A DNA stretch of 58,805 nt from Natroniella acetigena (GCF_023227745.1 NZ_JALKBX010000010.1:1-58805), one strand, 5' to 3'; shown: positions 46,611 to 55,513, numbered from the stretch's first letter. Program-made: numbers and translations. The notes: generated by a model from the letters alone, not told the origin.

Positions 46611-47891
46611 TTATCTTTCTTGTGCTTTAATTCTTCCTTCACTACTCCCACATCTCCATCTACCAGGTGAAACTCCCTCAAACTTCTTAAATACTTTAGA
46701 AAAATAACTCTGATCATTAAATCCGCTCATCTGAGCAATATCAGCCAAGGAATATTCTTTTTCTAATAATTTCTTTGCTTCTTCAATTCTAACTCTATTT
46801 AAATAATCTGTATAAGTAATATCTAATTCTTCTTTAAATAACTTACTAAAATAAGCAGCACTGAGACCAACTTCTGAAGCTACTTGATCCAAATTAATGT
46901 TTTCATCATAATTTTCTCTAATATACTTCATCGCTCGACGAATAATATCTTTATTTTTAACATTCTTTAACACAAAAGTTGCTTCTATAAATCTATCTAA
47001 AACTTTAGCTAAAGATCCAGAGAGTTCATTAATATCTCCAACTTTATTTATCTCTTCTAAATAAATATACTCTAATCCAAAAATCACTTCTAGATCGGCT
47101 CCAATCTCAATCGATGCTCTAGCTAAAATAACCATTAACTCTATTGTTTTTGACTTTACCATTTCAAATTTACTACCGGTTTGAAAATAAATAAACCCTA
47201 AAATTTCATTTAAAATCTCTTTAGCTCCTTCTTTATCACCCAATTTAACTTTAGAGATCAGTTCATTTTCTTTTTCAAAAGGATATAGGATTTCATTCCC
47301 TTCATTATCTTTCTTTAAACTATGAACAGTTTCAGCAATTCTAGCATTAATTTCATTAAGCTCTCTTCTCTTTTTTAACTCATCAATATTATCAACCATT
47401 AACCCTTTAGCCAAGCGCATCAACATTTCAGCTAAATGCCGAACTCTTACAGTATCTACTTTAGTCAATTTATTTAAGCTAGCCTTAATTTGATCAACCT
47501 TACCTTCTAATACTGGGTTTTGTTTAACTATATTCTTCAACAATAGATCATTTATTTGATAGATTAAGATTGGACCTCCCGTTAAAAAATATTTCAACTT
47601 CTTATTCTCCAAGATTGGAACGGCCCAATTAACCAATCCATAAGGGCAAGAATAAATATAAGCTTCCCCTAACTTTTCTGCTTGTAAACCTCCATCAAAA
47701 TATGACTGTTTACAGTCCTTTTTTCCCTGTTCACAACTATAAACTAGTTCACAAAAAGAAGATTCATTTCCCATTGAAATTTCAGTAATCATATTACCTT
47801 TATTATCAAAAACTTTACAACCAACATTAGTAACTAAGCTATAATTTTCTATTAAATCATATAGATCTCTTTTTTCTATCTCTCCATCCAT
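46611..47891 (-). CDS. PocR-domain AraC-type transcriptional regulator
   Basis: 426 aa. The N-terminal PocR sensory domain (about 8-165) has conserved cysteines in SSFCELVYSCEQGKKDC and YSCPYGLVNWAVP. The middle is helical. The C-terminal AraC HTH pair (about 325-420) includes NLDQVASEVGLSAAYFSKLF and LADIAQMSGFNDQSYFSKVF. PocR-AraC proteins often govern corrinoid-dependent pathways, so this is the likely activator of the mtb genes (inference from context). A non-autonomous IS lies 2 bp beyond its stop. Confidence 0.88.
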   Translation of the reverse strand: MDGEIEKRDLYDLIENYSLVTNVGCKVFDNKGNMITEISMGNESSFCELVYSCEQGKKDCKQSYFDGGLQAEKLGEAYIYSCPYGLVNWAVPILENKKLKYFLTGGPILIYQINDLLLKNIVKQNPVLEGKVDQIKASLNKLTKVDTVRVRHLAEMLMRLAKGLMVDNIDELKKRRELNEINARIAETVHSLKKDNEGNEILYPFEKENELISKVKLGDKEGAKEILNEILGFIYFQTGSKFEMVKSKTIELMVILARASIEIGADLEVIFGLEYIYLEEINKVGDINELSGSLAKVLDRFIEATFVLKNVKNKDIIRRAMKYIRENYDENINLDQVASEVGLSAAYFSKLFKEELDITYTDYLNRVRIEEAKKLLEKEYSLADIAQMSGFNDQSYFSKVFKKFEGVSPGRWRCGSSEGRIKAQER

Positions 47892-48297
47892 TTAATTAAT
47901 ACCCTCCTTCTTTAATTTAATATTTTAGCTTAGTTGATAAATTCCCTTCTAAAATTGATAAAAAAATTTATTAACTTTAAATCAATTATTTTTATCCCAA
48001 TTTAATATTATTACTACTATAATTTCAAATCAATCTATATATAGTAATTAGAACCAATTGAATTCACCTTCAGCTTACACAGATAAATTCTATAATTAAC
48101 TTCTGTTATTCTCATTCAAAATTGTTTAGTTAAGTTTAATAATATTAAAAATAATTTTCTGTCGAAATTAATCAATTCAACTTCATAATTCTACTCTTTT
48201 TTGTGCTAACTATATGTATTATAAAAAAATTTATATATGGGGTTTCAGAAATTAAACTAAATTTTGATTTATAAATTTATCTTAGATTAAACCTTCT
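47892..48297. other. very AT-rich regulator upstream region
   Basis: 406 bp between the Rh-type gene and the regulator. No coding frame or clear hairpin terminator seen. It should hold the regulator's promoter and possibly its binding sites, but I cannot name a site with confidence. Confidence 0.35.
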
Positions 48298-49437
48298 TTA
48301 CCTTTGTTGTGTCCGCTCTAAATCAATATCTAGATCAAAAATTTCAGCATCATCAAGCAGTATCTGTGGTTTTCCTAAAGTTTTAATAATAATTCCAGCA
48401 ATTAATCCAGTAACTAACGGAATTATAAAGCCACCAATTATAGCATGAATTTGAACTGTTCCTACAATAGGAATGGCCATTAAACCTCCAAAAACTCCTG
48501 GTATACCGTGTAAGTTATTGACTCCCATTGTATCAGTAAGATTAGTCTTTTCTCTAAGCCACCCATCAAAATAAAGGAAACATAAACTAGAAATAACCCC
48601 TGCCGCTGCTCCAATTAACCAAGCAGTTCCAGGGCCAACAAGATCAACCGTAGAACCAATAGCTACACCACCAGATAATAAAGCATATGTATAAACTAAT
48701 GGATCAACCTCACCTTTAAGTATCTTAATCACCAAAAATGAAACTAAAGTAGATGCCATTAAAGCTAAATAAGTAGTTGTCATACCTGAAATGATTAACT
48801 CTGGAGGTAATAAAGCTGTAGTAAAGGATGGCCATAATACCCAAAGTAACATACTTGCTAACCAAACAAAGGAAATACTATGGGTAGTAGCGTCCATGGA
48901 AGCTTCATTAACTTCTTTTCTCTGTAAAGCCATGATTACTCCCCAACCCCAGTAAGCAGCAAACATATGAACTAAAATTGAGCCGCCACTATCTGCAACA
49001 CCTTCTAAATAAGTAAAAAGAAACCATTCATTAAGGATATAGGCCGGGACAAAGAAAATACTCAGCGGTATGAAATGCGATATTTTAACATGTCCAAATA
49101 TTACTCCTGCTGCAATTATTAAAGTAATCGCACTAAAAACTCCAGCAATAATCAACTCAATACTCCAATTAAAACCAAATAAATTCTTTTGTATAAGTAT
49201 ATAAATTGGAAAGGCAACCGATAAAGTAAGTAAAGTTACTAAACAAACTCCCCACTCAAACCTTTTAATAAATAACATTAAAAATGCTACTAGCATAAAC
49301 ATAAAGAAGACATCTTGACCTCGGTGATACTGAAATAACTCAGCTTGGCTTTGCTCTACAGAGGCAACAGCTATAGAACTAAAAAGAAATATTATTAATA
49401 ATATACCCACTAAAGTAGAAACCGATTTTCTTTTCAT
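48298..49437 (-). CDS. Rh-type ammonia/methylammonium channel (Amt/Rh superfamily)
   Basis: 379 aa from the ATG at 49437, with AGGAGG upstream; an in-frame extension to 49533 runs into repeat copy 4 and is rejected. Polytopic, with an N-terminal signal-like segment. HRGQDVFFMFMLVAFLM and IKRFEW match the Rh N-terminal region. The pore histidines are in GGSILVHMFAAYWGWG and GVNNLHGIPGVFGG, which follow Rh (VHxFGAYFG, HNLHGxPG) rather than AmtB wording. In this cluster it could release ammonia or take up methylated amines (inference). Confidence 0.82.
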   Translation of the reverse strand: MKRKSVSTLVGILLIIFLFSSIAVASVEQSQAELFQYHRGQDVFFMFMLVAFLMLFIKRFEWGVCLVTLLTLSVAFPIYILIQKNLFGFNWSIELIIAGVFSAITLIIAAGVIFGHVKISHFIPLSIFFVPAYILNEWFLFTYLEGVADSGGSILVHMFAAYWGWGVIMALQRKEVNEASMDATTHSISFVWLASMLLWVLWPSFTTALLPPELIISGMTTTYLALMASTLVSFLVIKILKGEVDPLVYTYALLSGGVAIGSTVDLVGPGTAWLIGAAAGVISSLCFLYFDGWLREKTNLTDTMGVNNLHGIPGVFGGLMAIPIVGTVQIHAIIGGFIIPLVTGLIAGIIIKTLGKPQILLDDAEIFDLDIDLERTQQR

Positions 49438-49462
49438 AATATATAACCTCCTGCTTTTATAA

Positions 49463-49712
49463 ACAGTACTCTCCCTACAAGTCTTATTAGACTTTCCGTA
49501 ATAAAAATCATTTGCTAAATTTAAGCCTATCACTACGGTACTTCACAGATAACTAAATTTCTCTGCACCCCCGTCTTAGTGTACAATGTACAATTGACAA
49601 TTGATAATTGATAATTGAAATTCATAAAACCACAAACCCTTAGACCATCAATATTTACAAAGCATCCTACGATTAAATATTTCACCTTCCAATATTTTCT
49701 TTTAGCTGAGAA
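49463..49712 (-). repeat. ~240 bp dispersed repeat, copy 4
   Basis: Starts about 25 nt upstream of the Rh-type gene's ATG. Same stem-loop (AAGTCT-TATT-AGACTT), GCACCCCCGTCTTAGTG block and TTTTAGCTGAG end as the other copies. The variable middle has two GATAATT heptamers. Confidence 0.85.
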
Positions 49713-49728
49713 GACTCTATAAAAAATC

Positions 49729-49760
49729 AAATGGGCAGACACTAAAAAGGCTGCCCATTT
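49729..49760 (-). terminator. terminator downstream of mtbC
   Basis: AAATGGGCAG / CTGCCCATTT stem on both strands, between mtbC and repeat copy 4. The U-rich tail on the minus strand fits termination of mtbB-mtbC. Confidence 0.8.
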
Positions 49761-49888
49761 AATTTTTTTAATTTTCTAAAGTTCAACCTTGAACTACCTT
49801 AATATAATTAGCACAATGCTTATCATTGCCTAATAAAGTATCACTAGCAGTCAATAAAGACATGATCTATTGTTTAATATATTAAATA

Positions 49889-50533
49889 TTAACCTACTAT
49901 CTCTCTAATTATAGTTACTGCTTCATTAGCATTTTCTGCATAACCATCTGCTCCAATCTTTTCTGCAAAGCGTTTTGTAACTGGTCCACCACCAACCATT
50001 ACCTTGAATTCATCACGTAAGTTTTCTTCCTCTAAAGTACTCAATAATTCTTCATTTTCTCCCATAGTAGTAGTCAATAGTGCACTAGTTCCGATAATAT
50101 CAGCATCAACTTCTTTAGCCTTAGCAATAAAATCTTCAATAGGAACATCTGTTCCTAAATCAAAGACTTGAATTCCATTTGCTTCTAATATAGAAGCAAC
50201 GATTCCTTTTCCTATATCATGAACATCACCTTGTACTGTTCCTAATACAATCTTAATAGCCTCTGCTTCATCTCCACCTTGTTCAGCAGCTACCTCCTGT
50301 AAAACAGCAGTACCTTGTTTCATTGCCTCAGCACAACCCATCAACTGAGGTAAAAATAATTCACCTCTATCAAACAATCTACCAACCTCATTAATTCCAG
50401 CAGTAAATCCTTTTTCAATCATTTCTAAAGGATCAATTCCCTCATCAAGTGCAGTTTGAGCAAGCTCTTCTGCTTTATCTACATTAGCATCACAAATTGC
50501 ATCAGCCGCCTTTTTAAAAAGTTCATTACTCAC
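49889..50533 (-). CDS. mtbC: dimethylamine methyltransferase corrinoid protein
   Basis: 214 aa from the GTG at 50533 (AGGAGGG about 6 nt upstream). A helical cap domain (1-88) precedes a B12-binding Rossmann domain with DVHDIGKG at 103-110; His105 is the expected lower cobalt ligand. The later GTSALLTTTMGEN and VGGGPVTKRFAEKIGADGY complete the fold. It accepts the methyl group from dimethylamine via MtbB, 114 nt upstream, and is reactivated by the RACo-like protein. Confidence 0.93.
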   Translation of the reverse strand: MSNELFKKAADAICDANVDKAEELAQTALDEGIDPLEMIEKGFTAGINEVGRLFDRGELFLPQLMGCAEAMKQGTAVLQEVAAEQGGDEAEAIKIVLGTVQGDVHDIGKGIVASILEANGIQVFDLGTDVPIEDFIAKAKEVDADIIGTSALLTTTMGENEELLSTLEEENLRDEFKVMVGGGPVTKRFAEKIGADGYAENANEAVTIIREIVG

Positions 50534-50647
50534 AAAAATCCCTCCTGACATTTATTCTTAAATCTAAGTATTTATACCTTAAGCCAACTGAATAATCTTT
50601 ATATCCTTCTGATTAGCTAATTTCTTCTATCAGTCATCTGTTCTTAA

Positions 50648-52024
50648 TTAAGAAGTCTTACTTTTAAACTTCTCTACAGAATTAATCTTAATATCAAGCA
50701 ACTTGGCAACATTAAACTTAGCTTCCATTCCTTTAGCATTACCAGCACCAGGTTGAACTCGACCAATATTTAATTCTTTTCTTACCTCATCCATAATTAC
50801 TGGATCAGTAAGTTCTTTTACATCTACTCCTAATTTGCCAGCAACATACTCTTTTGCTTCATCTAAACGCATATTCTCGGTCATTTGCATGCGTGCTACC
50901 AGATCTCCGGCAGTACGTACTCCACCCATGCCCGAAGCCAATGCGTGACTGATGACCATACCGTTAGGGTCACCTACACCTACCTACAACCCATCTAACT
51001 TACCAACCTCAGCTAGTGCAGCAGAAGCTCTACTTAAAGAGTCAACTGGAGGAGTTTCAACGATAGGTACACCTCCTACACCCATACCTACATTAGCGTG
51101 TACAGGAATATTAGCTACTTCAGCACACGCCTTCATCATAGTAACAGTTCTTCCTATATTCCAAGGAATTGTCTCACTACTGTTGATATTAACTACTCCA
51201 CCAAAGATGTCAGCTCCAGCTTTTTCAGCTAATTTCACCTGCTCATGTGGATATAATCCTGCTAAGTTAACACCATCATATTCTATCTCTCCATGCATTC
51301 CTAAAACAAACTCTCCTGACATTCCCATCTCAATACTGATATCAGGATACTTTTCCTTTAAGATCTCTGTAGCTCTTAATGTAGCTAAGAAATCTGGTTC
51401 CCCGGCAGAGCCAGTCGTATCAAAGTTGATTCCATCTGCTCCTGCCTCATACATCTTACTTGCAACAAAGACCATATCACTTATAGCGTGCTCTACCATT
51501 CCTTCATAAGCTTCTTGTGCTTCCTTAATTTTCCCTTTTGGCAACAATTCGGCTGGGTTTGGAAACGACCCATCTGGTTGACTATACAATGATAGATTAG
51601 GCATTGCTCCATAAAAAACTGGTAATACTGTAGTCAATAAAGCTTGTTCCATTTCTATTTGTTCCTCAGCTATTATAGGCTTTATTGGCTTATAACTGTA
51701 ATCAATATGAGCCATTTCTGCAGTATCGGAACAGAATGCCCTTTCATATAGCTGTAAATCAGGAATTCTACCGATTGAAACAGCTAATCTTTTTAACTTT
51801 ACAGAACCTTCATCAAAGGTTAATACCAATTCGTTACCAGTCTCAACACTTACAAATTTATTAGGTCTTGTATATATATCAGCTAACCTATCAATTTCAT
51901 CCTCAGAAAGAGAGTCTATATTAGCTCGATCAGTAGCATCTTCAACTCCTCTTTCTATATCAGCTCTAATTTCTTCTTCTGTCATTTCTATTGTAGAGCC
52001 ATCTCCTAGTCTTGTTTGAACCAT
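50648..52024 (-). CDS. mtbB: dimethylamine:corrinoid methyltransferase, pyrrolysine-containing
   Basis: 458 aa if the in-frame TAG at 50986-50984 is read as pyrrolysine (residue 347). Start ATG 52024 has GGAGG 5 nt upstream. The two halves join without any other stop. The flanking residues KLDGL-O-VGVGDPNGMVISH match the methanogen MtbB active site, as I remember it. Homology resumes right after the TAG (ASGMGGVRTAGDLVARM), and the total length is close to the methanogen enzyme (about 467 aa, Pyl near 356). It transfers a methyl from dimethylamine to MtbC. pylT/pylS must be elsewhere in the genome. Confidence 0.94.
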
Positions 52025-52265
52025 TCTTTCTCCTCCTTTGCTCAATCAAATTTTAGTGGAAATCTGTTTTAAAAGCTTTAACTTCTTAAATAGAACCTAA
52101 ACAATAAAACCAAGCCAAAAACTACAACAAACTTTGAGATTATCCCCCCCCTTTTAAAACAATTGAGAATTAATTAAAAGTATTCATTAGGTAAGTAAGC
52201 TATATAATAATATACTAATAGTCAAGTTAAATTATTAATAAAAGTAACATTTTTCTCTAAAAACC
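52025..52265 (-). promoter_or_regulatory. mtbB upstream region
   Basis: Non-coding. Minus strand has TTGACT (52225-52220), but only a weak -10 (TAGCTT) at 17 nt, as expected for an activator-dependent promoter (inference). A run of eight G (52144-52151) lies in the leader. No cobalamin riboswitch pattern seen. Confidence 0.35.
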
Positions 52266-52303
52266 AAAAACTCTAATCCATTTATAAATGGATTAGAGTT
52301 TTT
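52266..52303. terminator. strong terminator between ddl and mtbB
   Basis: Perfect AAAAACTCTAATCCATT / AATGGATTAGAGTTTTT palindrome with U-runs in both directions. It isolates the mtb genes from ddl. Confidence 0.88.
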
Positions 52304-52403
52304 ATAATAAACTTTAATAATATCCTGCTCCACAATCAAAAACACAGTTATTATCACCTTGAATTATATTCAAACGAATATGATTTATAAACCAATCTTT
52401 AAC

Positions 52404-53510
52404 TTATTCCTCAAAATCAAAAGACGTCTTTAATTTCTTTTCATTCTTATACCGCTCAATAGCTAACTCAATCAATTTATCGATTAACTCTGAATAAGAG
52501 ATCCCACTTATCTCCCACAACTTAGGATACATACTGATTTTAGTAAAGCCAGGAATGGTATTAATTTCATTAACAATTATTTCATTATCTTCTTGGATAA
52601 AGACATCAACCCTTGCCATTCCCTGACAACAAAGTACTTTAAATGATTCAACTGCACACTCTTGTACCTGCTCTATCATTTCATCAGTAAGTTTTGCTGG
52701 CATCTCTAAAGCCGCTCCACTTTCATCTATATACTTAGCTTCATAAGAATAAAACCCTTCTTTAGGAAGTATCTCTCCAGGTACTGAAGCAATCGGTTCT
52801 TGATTACCAAGAACAGAACATTCAATCTCTCTTCCTTCAATCGCTTCTTCAATAATAATTTTATTGTCAAATTCAAATGCTATCTTTACTGCTTGCTCAA
52901 ACTCAGCTTGATCAGCAGCCTTACTAATCCCTACTGAAGAACCAAGATTAGCAGGCTTAATAAAGACTGGCATTCCTAACCTATCTTTTACTTCTGTAAA
53001 ATCAATCTTTTCTTGCTCAATGCGATGATACATTAAAAAATCTGCAATTGAAATTCCTGCATCTCGCAGTAATCTTTTCATTACATCCTTATCCATCCCT
53101 ACAGCTGACCCCAAAACGTCAGCCCCAACAAAAGGAAGATCTACCAGTTTAAATAATCCTTGTACTGTACCATCTTCTCCATAAGGGCCATGCAGAATTG
53201 GAAAGACTACATCTAGCTCTTCTAAAACTTTAAAGTCATTAATAGTAACTAACTGTTCTGTTCCTTCTCCTAAAATCAAGGCAACTTCATCATTTGATTT
53301 ACTTAACTTAATCTGTGTAGATTCGGTAGTATTTAACAGAAATTCTAAATCTTCTTTAAGATACCACCGTCCTTGTTTATCCATTCCAATTAAGACAATC
53401 TCATATTTTTCTTGATCCATAGCTTCAATCACATTTTTAGCCGATTGAAGAGAAACCTCATGTTCAGCAGACTTACCTCCAAAAAGAACTCCTACTCTAA
53501 CCTTTGTCAA
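52404..53510 (-). CDS. ddl: D-alanine--D-alanine ligase
   Basis: Makes D-Ala-D-Ala for peptidoglycan. 368 aa ATP-grasp protein. VLFGGKSAEHEVSLQSA at the N terminus, HGPYGEDGTVQGLFKLVDLP, FIKPANLGSSVGI (ATP site), EEAIEGREIECSVLG and VNEINTIPGFTKISMYPKLW are present. TTG start with GGAGGG 6 nt upstream. Confidence 0.95.
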   Translation of the reverse strand: MTKVRVGVLFGGKSAEHEVSLQSAKNVIEAMDQEKYEIVLIGMDKQGRWYLKEDLEFLLNTTESTQIKLSKSNDEVALILGEGTEQLVTINDFKVLEELDVVFPILHGPYGEDGTVQGLFKLVDLPFVGADVLGSAVGMDKDVMKRLLRDAGISIADFLMYHRIEQEKIDFTEVKDRLGMPVFIKPANLGSSVGISKAADQAEFEQAVKIAFEFDNKIIIEEAIEGREIECSVLGNQEPIASVPGEILPKEGFYSYEAKYIDESGAALEMPAKLTDEMIEQVQECAVESFKVLCCQGMARVDVFIQEDNEIIVNEINTIPGFTKISMYPKLWEISGISYSELIDKLIELAIERYKNEKKLKTSFDFEE

Positions 53511-53549
53511 TTCAATCCCTCCAATTTATTTAATCATAGAATTTAGCCA

Positions 53550-53914
53550 TTGGAAACCCTATCACTTCTAGCGCAGGGAGGAAAACGGCTTTTTCAACTC
53601 CTTTCTGTTGAAAAGTTTGTTTTTTAAGATATAATAAAAACACAAGTGAATATATGGAGTTGCTTTGACTAATACCTTCAAAGTGTAAAATATTCAAGGT
53701 ATCGTGTAGCTACTCAAATGTAGCATATAGAGTAATCTGTAGCCCCTATTGTCTTTACAGTAGGGATAGGATTTTTTAGTCAACTGCCCTGTAACTTTCT
53801 TAATCCCGAATCACCCACTTGTAGGTTTAAGAAGGTGCGAATCTTGTTAATAGACTATGCTGAGCATGGTTTATTATTTAACAAGCTCGGTACTTCTAGT
53901 GCCGAGAAGTTGAC
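53550..53914 (+). mobile_element. second, diverged non-autonomous IS200/IS605-like element
   Basis: Right-end hairpin CTCGGTAC-TTCTA-GTGCCGAG (53886-53906) followed by AAGTTGAC, and a related left hairpin with the same ACTTCTAG loop (about 53557-53578). Inside are the segments TGAATATATGGAGTTGC and GTAAAATATTCAAGGTATC, shared with the element at 46225-46608. No ORF. It fills most of the ddl-larA gap. Confidence 0.6.
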
Positions 53915-54018
53915 AAAAGTTATTTTTATAGTTTAAAATTTAACTCCTTAATAAATTTTATTTATAGATAATTATGTTAATTCCTTTTTAGACTATTCTT
54001 ATCTTAAATTACAAATAA

Positions 54019-54123
54019 TATGATACTGAATTACTCCATAATCCAGTTGATAAACCAGGAGCAATTAAAGAAAAACCTGCTATCTTAGAAAAAGCTTGTC
54101 ATTTAAGTCAAAACTTCTTCTAA
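54019..54123 (+). pseudogene. possible 3' remnant of an unidentified gene
   Basis: 34 codons with protein-like composition (HNPVDKPGAIKEKPAILEK) ending in TAA, preceded by a stop and lacking a start codon. It converges on the larA-family gene. I do not recognise the family; it may be chance. Confidence 0.2.
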
Positions 54124-54125
54124 GC

Positions 54126-55376
54126 TTATCTATTTACAGGAACGGTCAAACCACCTTGGGGCATAATAATCGTCTGATAATCTGCACCATGCTTTTCTTC
54201 AACATAAGCTAACGCCTCATCAATTGAATCCACCTTCTTAGCAAATAAAGCTTCAGATAGCTCTTCATCAAGTCCAGAGATCAGTATAAACTCTTTATCC
54301 ATCACCACTTTACTGATTGCAAAGGCTTTATGTCCACCAAGTACAAATTTTTCTTTAATCCTTTCTATATTATCCTCCGGTTGTTGGGAAGTATTGACCC
54401 ATTCAACAAAGACATCCTCCCCTAAACCGGAGCTACACTCTGCTAACAAGATAATAGTTCCTCCAGGTTTAACCCCAGCATTAGCATTATCTAACGCCTT
54501 TTGAGCTTGATAGATATTTATATCTTTTGGATAACCTCCCGCACTGACCAAAGCAAGGTCAGCTTGCTTATCAATTGGTACATGATACATCTGAGCTGAA
54601 GTCTCAACTCCAGCATACCAAGCCTCTTCTAAATCCCCAGCGACTACCTCAACAATCTCCTTTTTACTATTAGTCACTACATTCAAGATAAAATCGACCT
54701 CAGCCTTCCTAGCTGCCTCAATCATTTCTAAATTAACTGGATTCTCTACTACCGGTGGTAAATCCCCAAGTAGCTCAACCATTTGTGAATGGTTAAATTG
54801 AATACTCTCTCGCCCTGCAATCCCTGGTAGGATCGACTTTCTCCCTCCAGAAAATCCTGCAAAATAGTGCGGAGCAATCACCCCAATTGTAATTAAAAGA
54901 TCAGCTTCCACAGCTCTTCGATTAACCTGTAATTGATTACCTGAGCTCAGTTGACCTAGATCAACCAAATCTTGATCAGGACTATGAGATACAAACTGAT
55001 ATCCTTCTGCTAACCACTCACCAAAAATTTCTTCATTTTCCTCGGCAGTATTAGGATCATGGATCCCAGTAGCAATCACAAAAATTATCTCTTCTTTTGT
55101 CACTCCTGCCTCCTCCAATTCTGCTAGCAATGGTGGCAATAAGTGTTGATAAGGTGTCGGACGACTAACATCATTAACCACTATTACAACCTGCTCAGGA
55201 GCTTTCTGCTTAACTAGTTCTGTTAGTGGTTTGGCCCCTAATGGATTCTTCAACCTCTCCCTAACTGCATCTAATGGCTTGACCAATCCTTGTCGTTCAT
55301 TAGGCTCTAATATTTTAACTGACGGCAAACGCTCATCATCAAACTCAAGTTTTTCCCTTCCATACTTTAATTTCAT
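54126..55376 (-). CDS. larA: LarA-family nickel-pincer enzyme (lactate racemase-like)
   Basis: 416 aa. VVNDVSRPTPYQHLLPPLL near 70, TGIHDPN (His of the active site), and APHYFAGFSGGRKSILPG near 172-190, where the Lys carries the nickel-pincer cofactor in LarA; FNHSQM then gives the nickel-binding His. The family contains racemases and epimerases for several 2-hydroxyacids, so lactate is not certain. No larB, larC or larE lies next to it. A lactate-type permease is encoded at 31 kb. Confidence 0.85.
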   Translation of the reverse strand: MKLKYGREKLEFDDERLPSVKILEPNERQGLVKPLDAVRERLKNPLGAKPLTELVKQKAPEQVVIVVNDVSRPTPYQHLLPPLLAELEEAGVTKEEIIFVIATGIHDPNTAEENEEIFGEWLAEGYQFVSHSPDQDLVDLGQLSSGNQLQVNRRAVEADLLITIGVIAPHYFAGFSGGRKSILPGIAGRESIQFNHSQMVELLGDLPPVVENPVNLEMIEAARKAEVDFILNVVTNSKKEIVEVVAGDLEEAWYAGVETSAQMYHVPIDKQADLALVSAGGYPKDINIYQAQKALDNANAGVKPGGTIILLAECSSGLGEDVFVEWVNTSQQPEDNIERIKEKFVLGGHKAFAISKVVMDKEFILISGLDEELSEALFAKKVDSIDEALAYVEEKHGADYQTIIMPQGGLTVPVNR

Positions 55377-55394
55377 TTTCCAATCCCCCCCAAA

Positions 55395-55500
55395 AAAACA
55401 TTTAATAATTAATATTGAATAATTTACAATTCAAAATCCAAAACACCATGCAAGAACTAAATCCCTATCTTCTCAATAGTTAACTTAACCTCAACCTCAG
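55395..55500. repeat. short AT-rich intergenic repeat remnants
   Basis: TTAATAATTAATATTGAATAATTTACAATTC on the left and TAGTTAACTTAACCTCAACC on the right resemble arms of the palindromic family; pairing is poor. Confidence 0.35.
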
Positions 55501-55513
55501 CCTTAAACTCAGT

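Noticed and set aside
49438-49742. N-terminal extension of the Rh-type gene and a further 69-codon frame upstream
   Set aside because: Both lie in repeat copy 4; a proper ribosome-binding site precedes the ATG at 49437.
50952-51509. 185-codon plus-strand frame
   Set aside because: Antisense shadow of mtbB, with low-complexity Pro/Thr/Ser composition.
50648-52045. mtbB as a pseudogene or as two separate genes
   Set aside because: The frame is unchanged across the TAG, conservation is strong on both sides, and the TAG falls on the known pyrrolysine site. The second half has no ribosome-binding site of its own.
52025-52265. Cobalamin riboswitch before mtbB
   Set aside because: No B12-box or matching arrangement seen in this leader, nor before the RACo-like gene.
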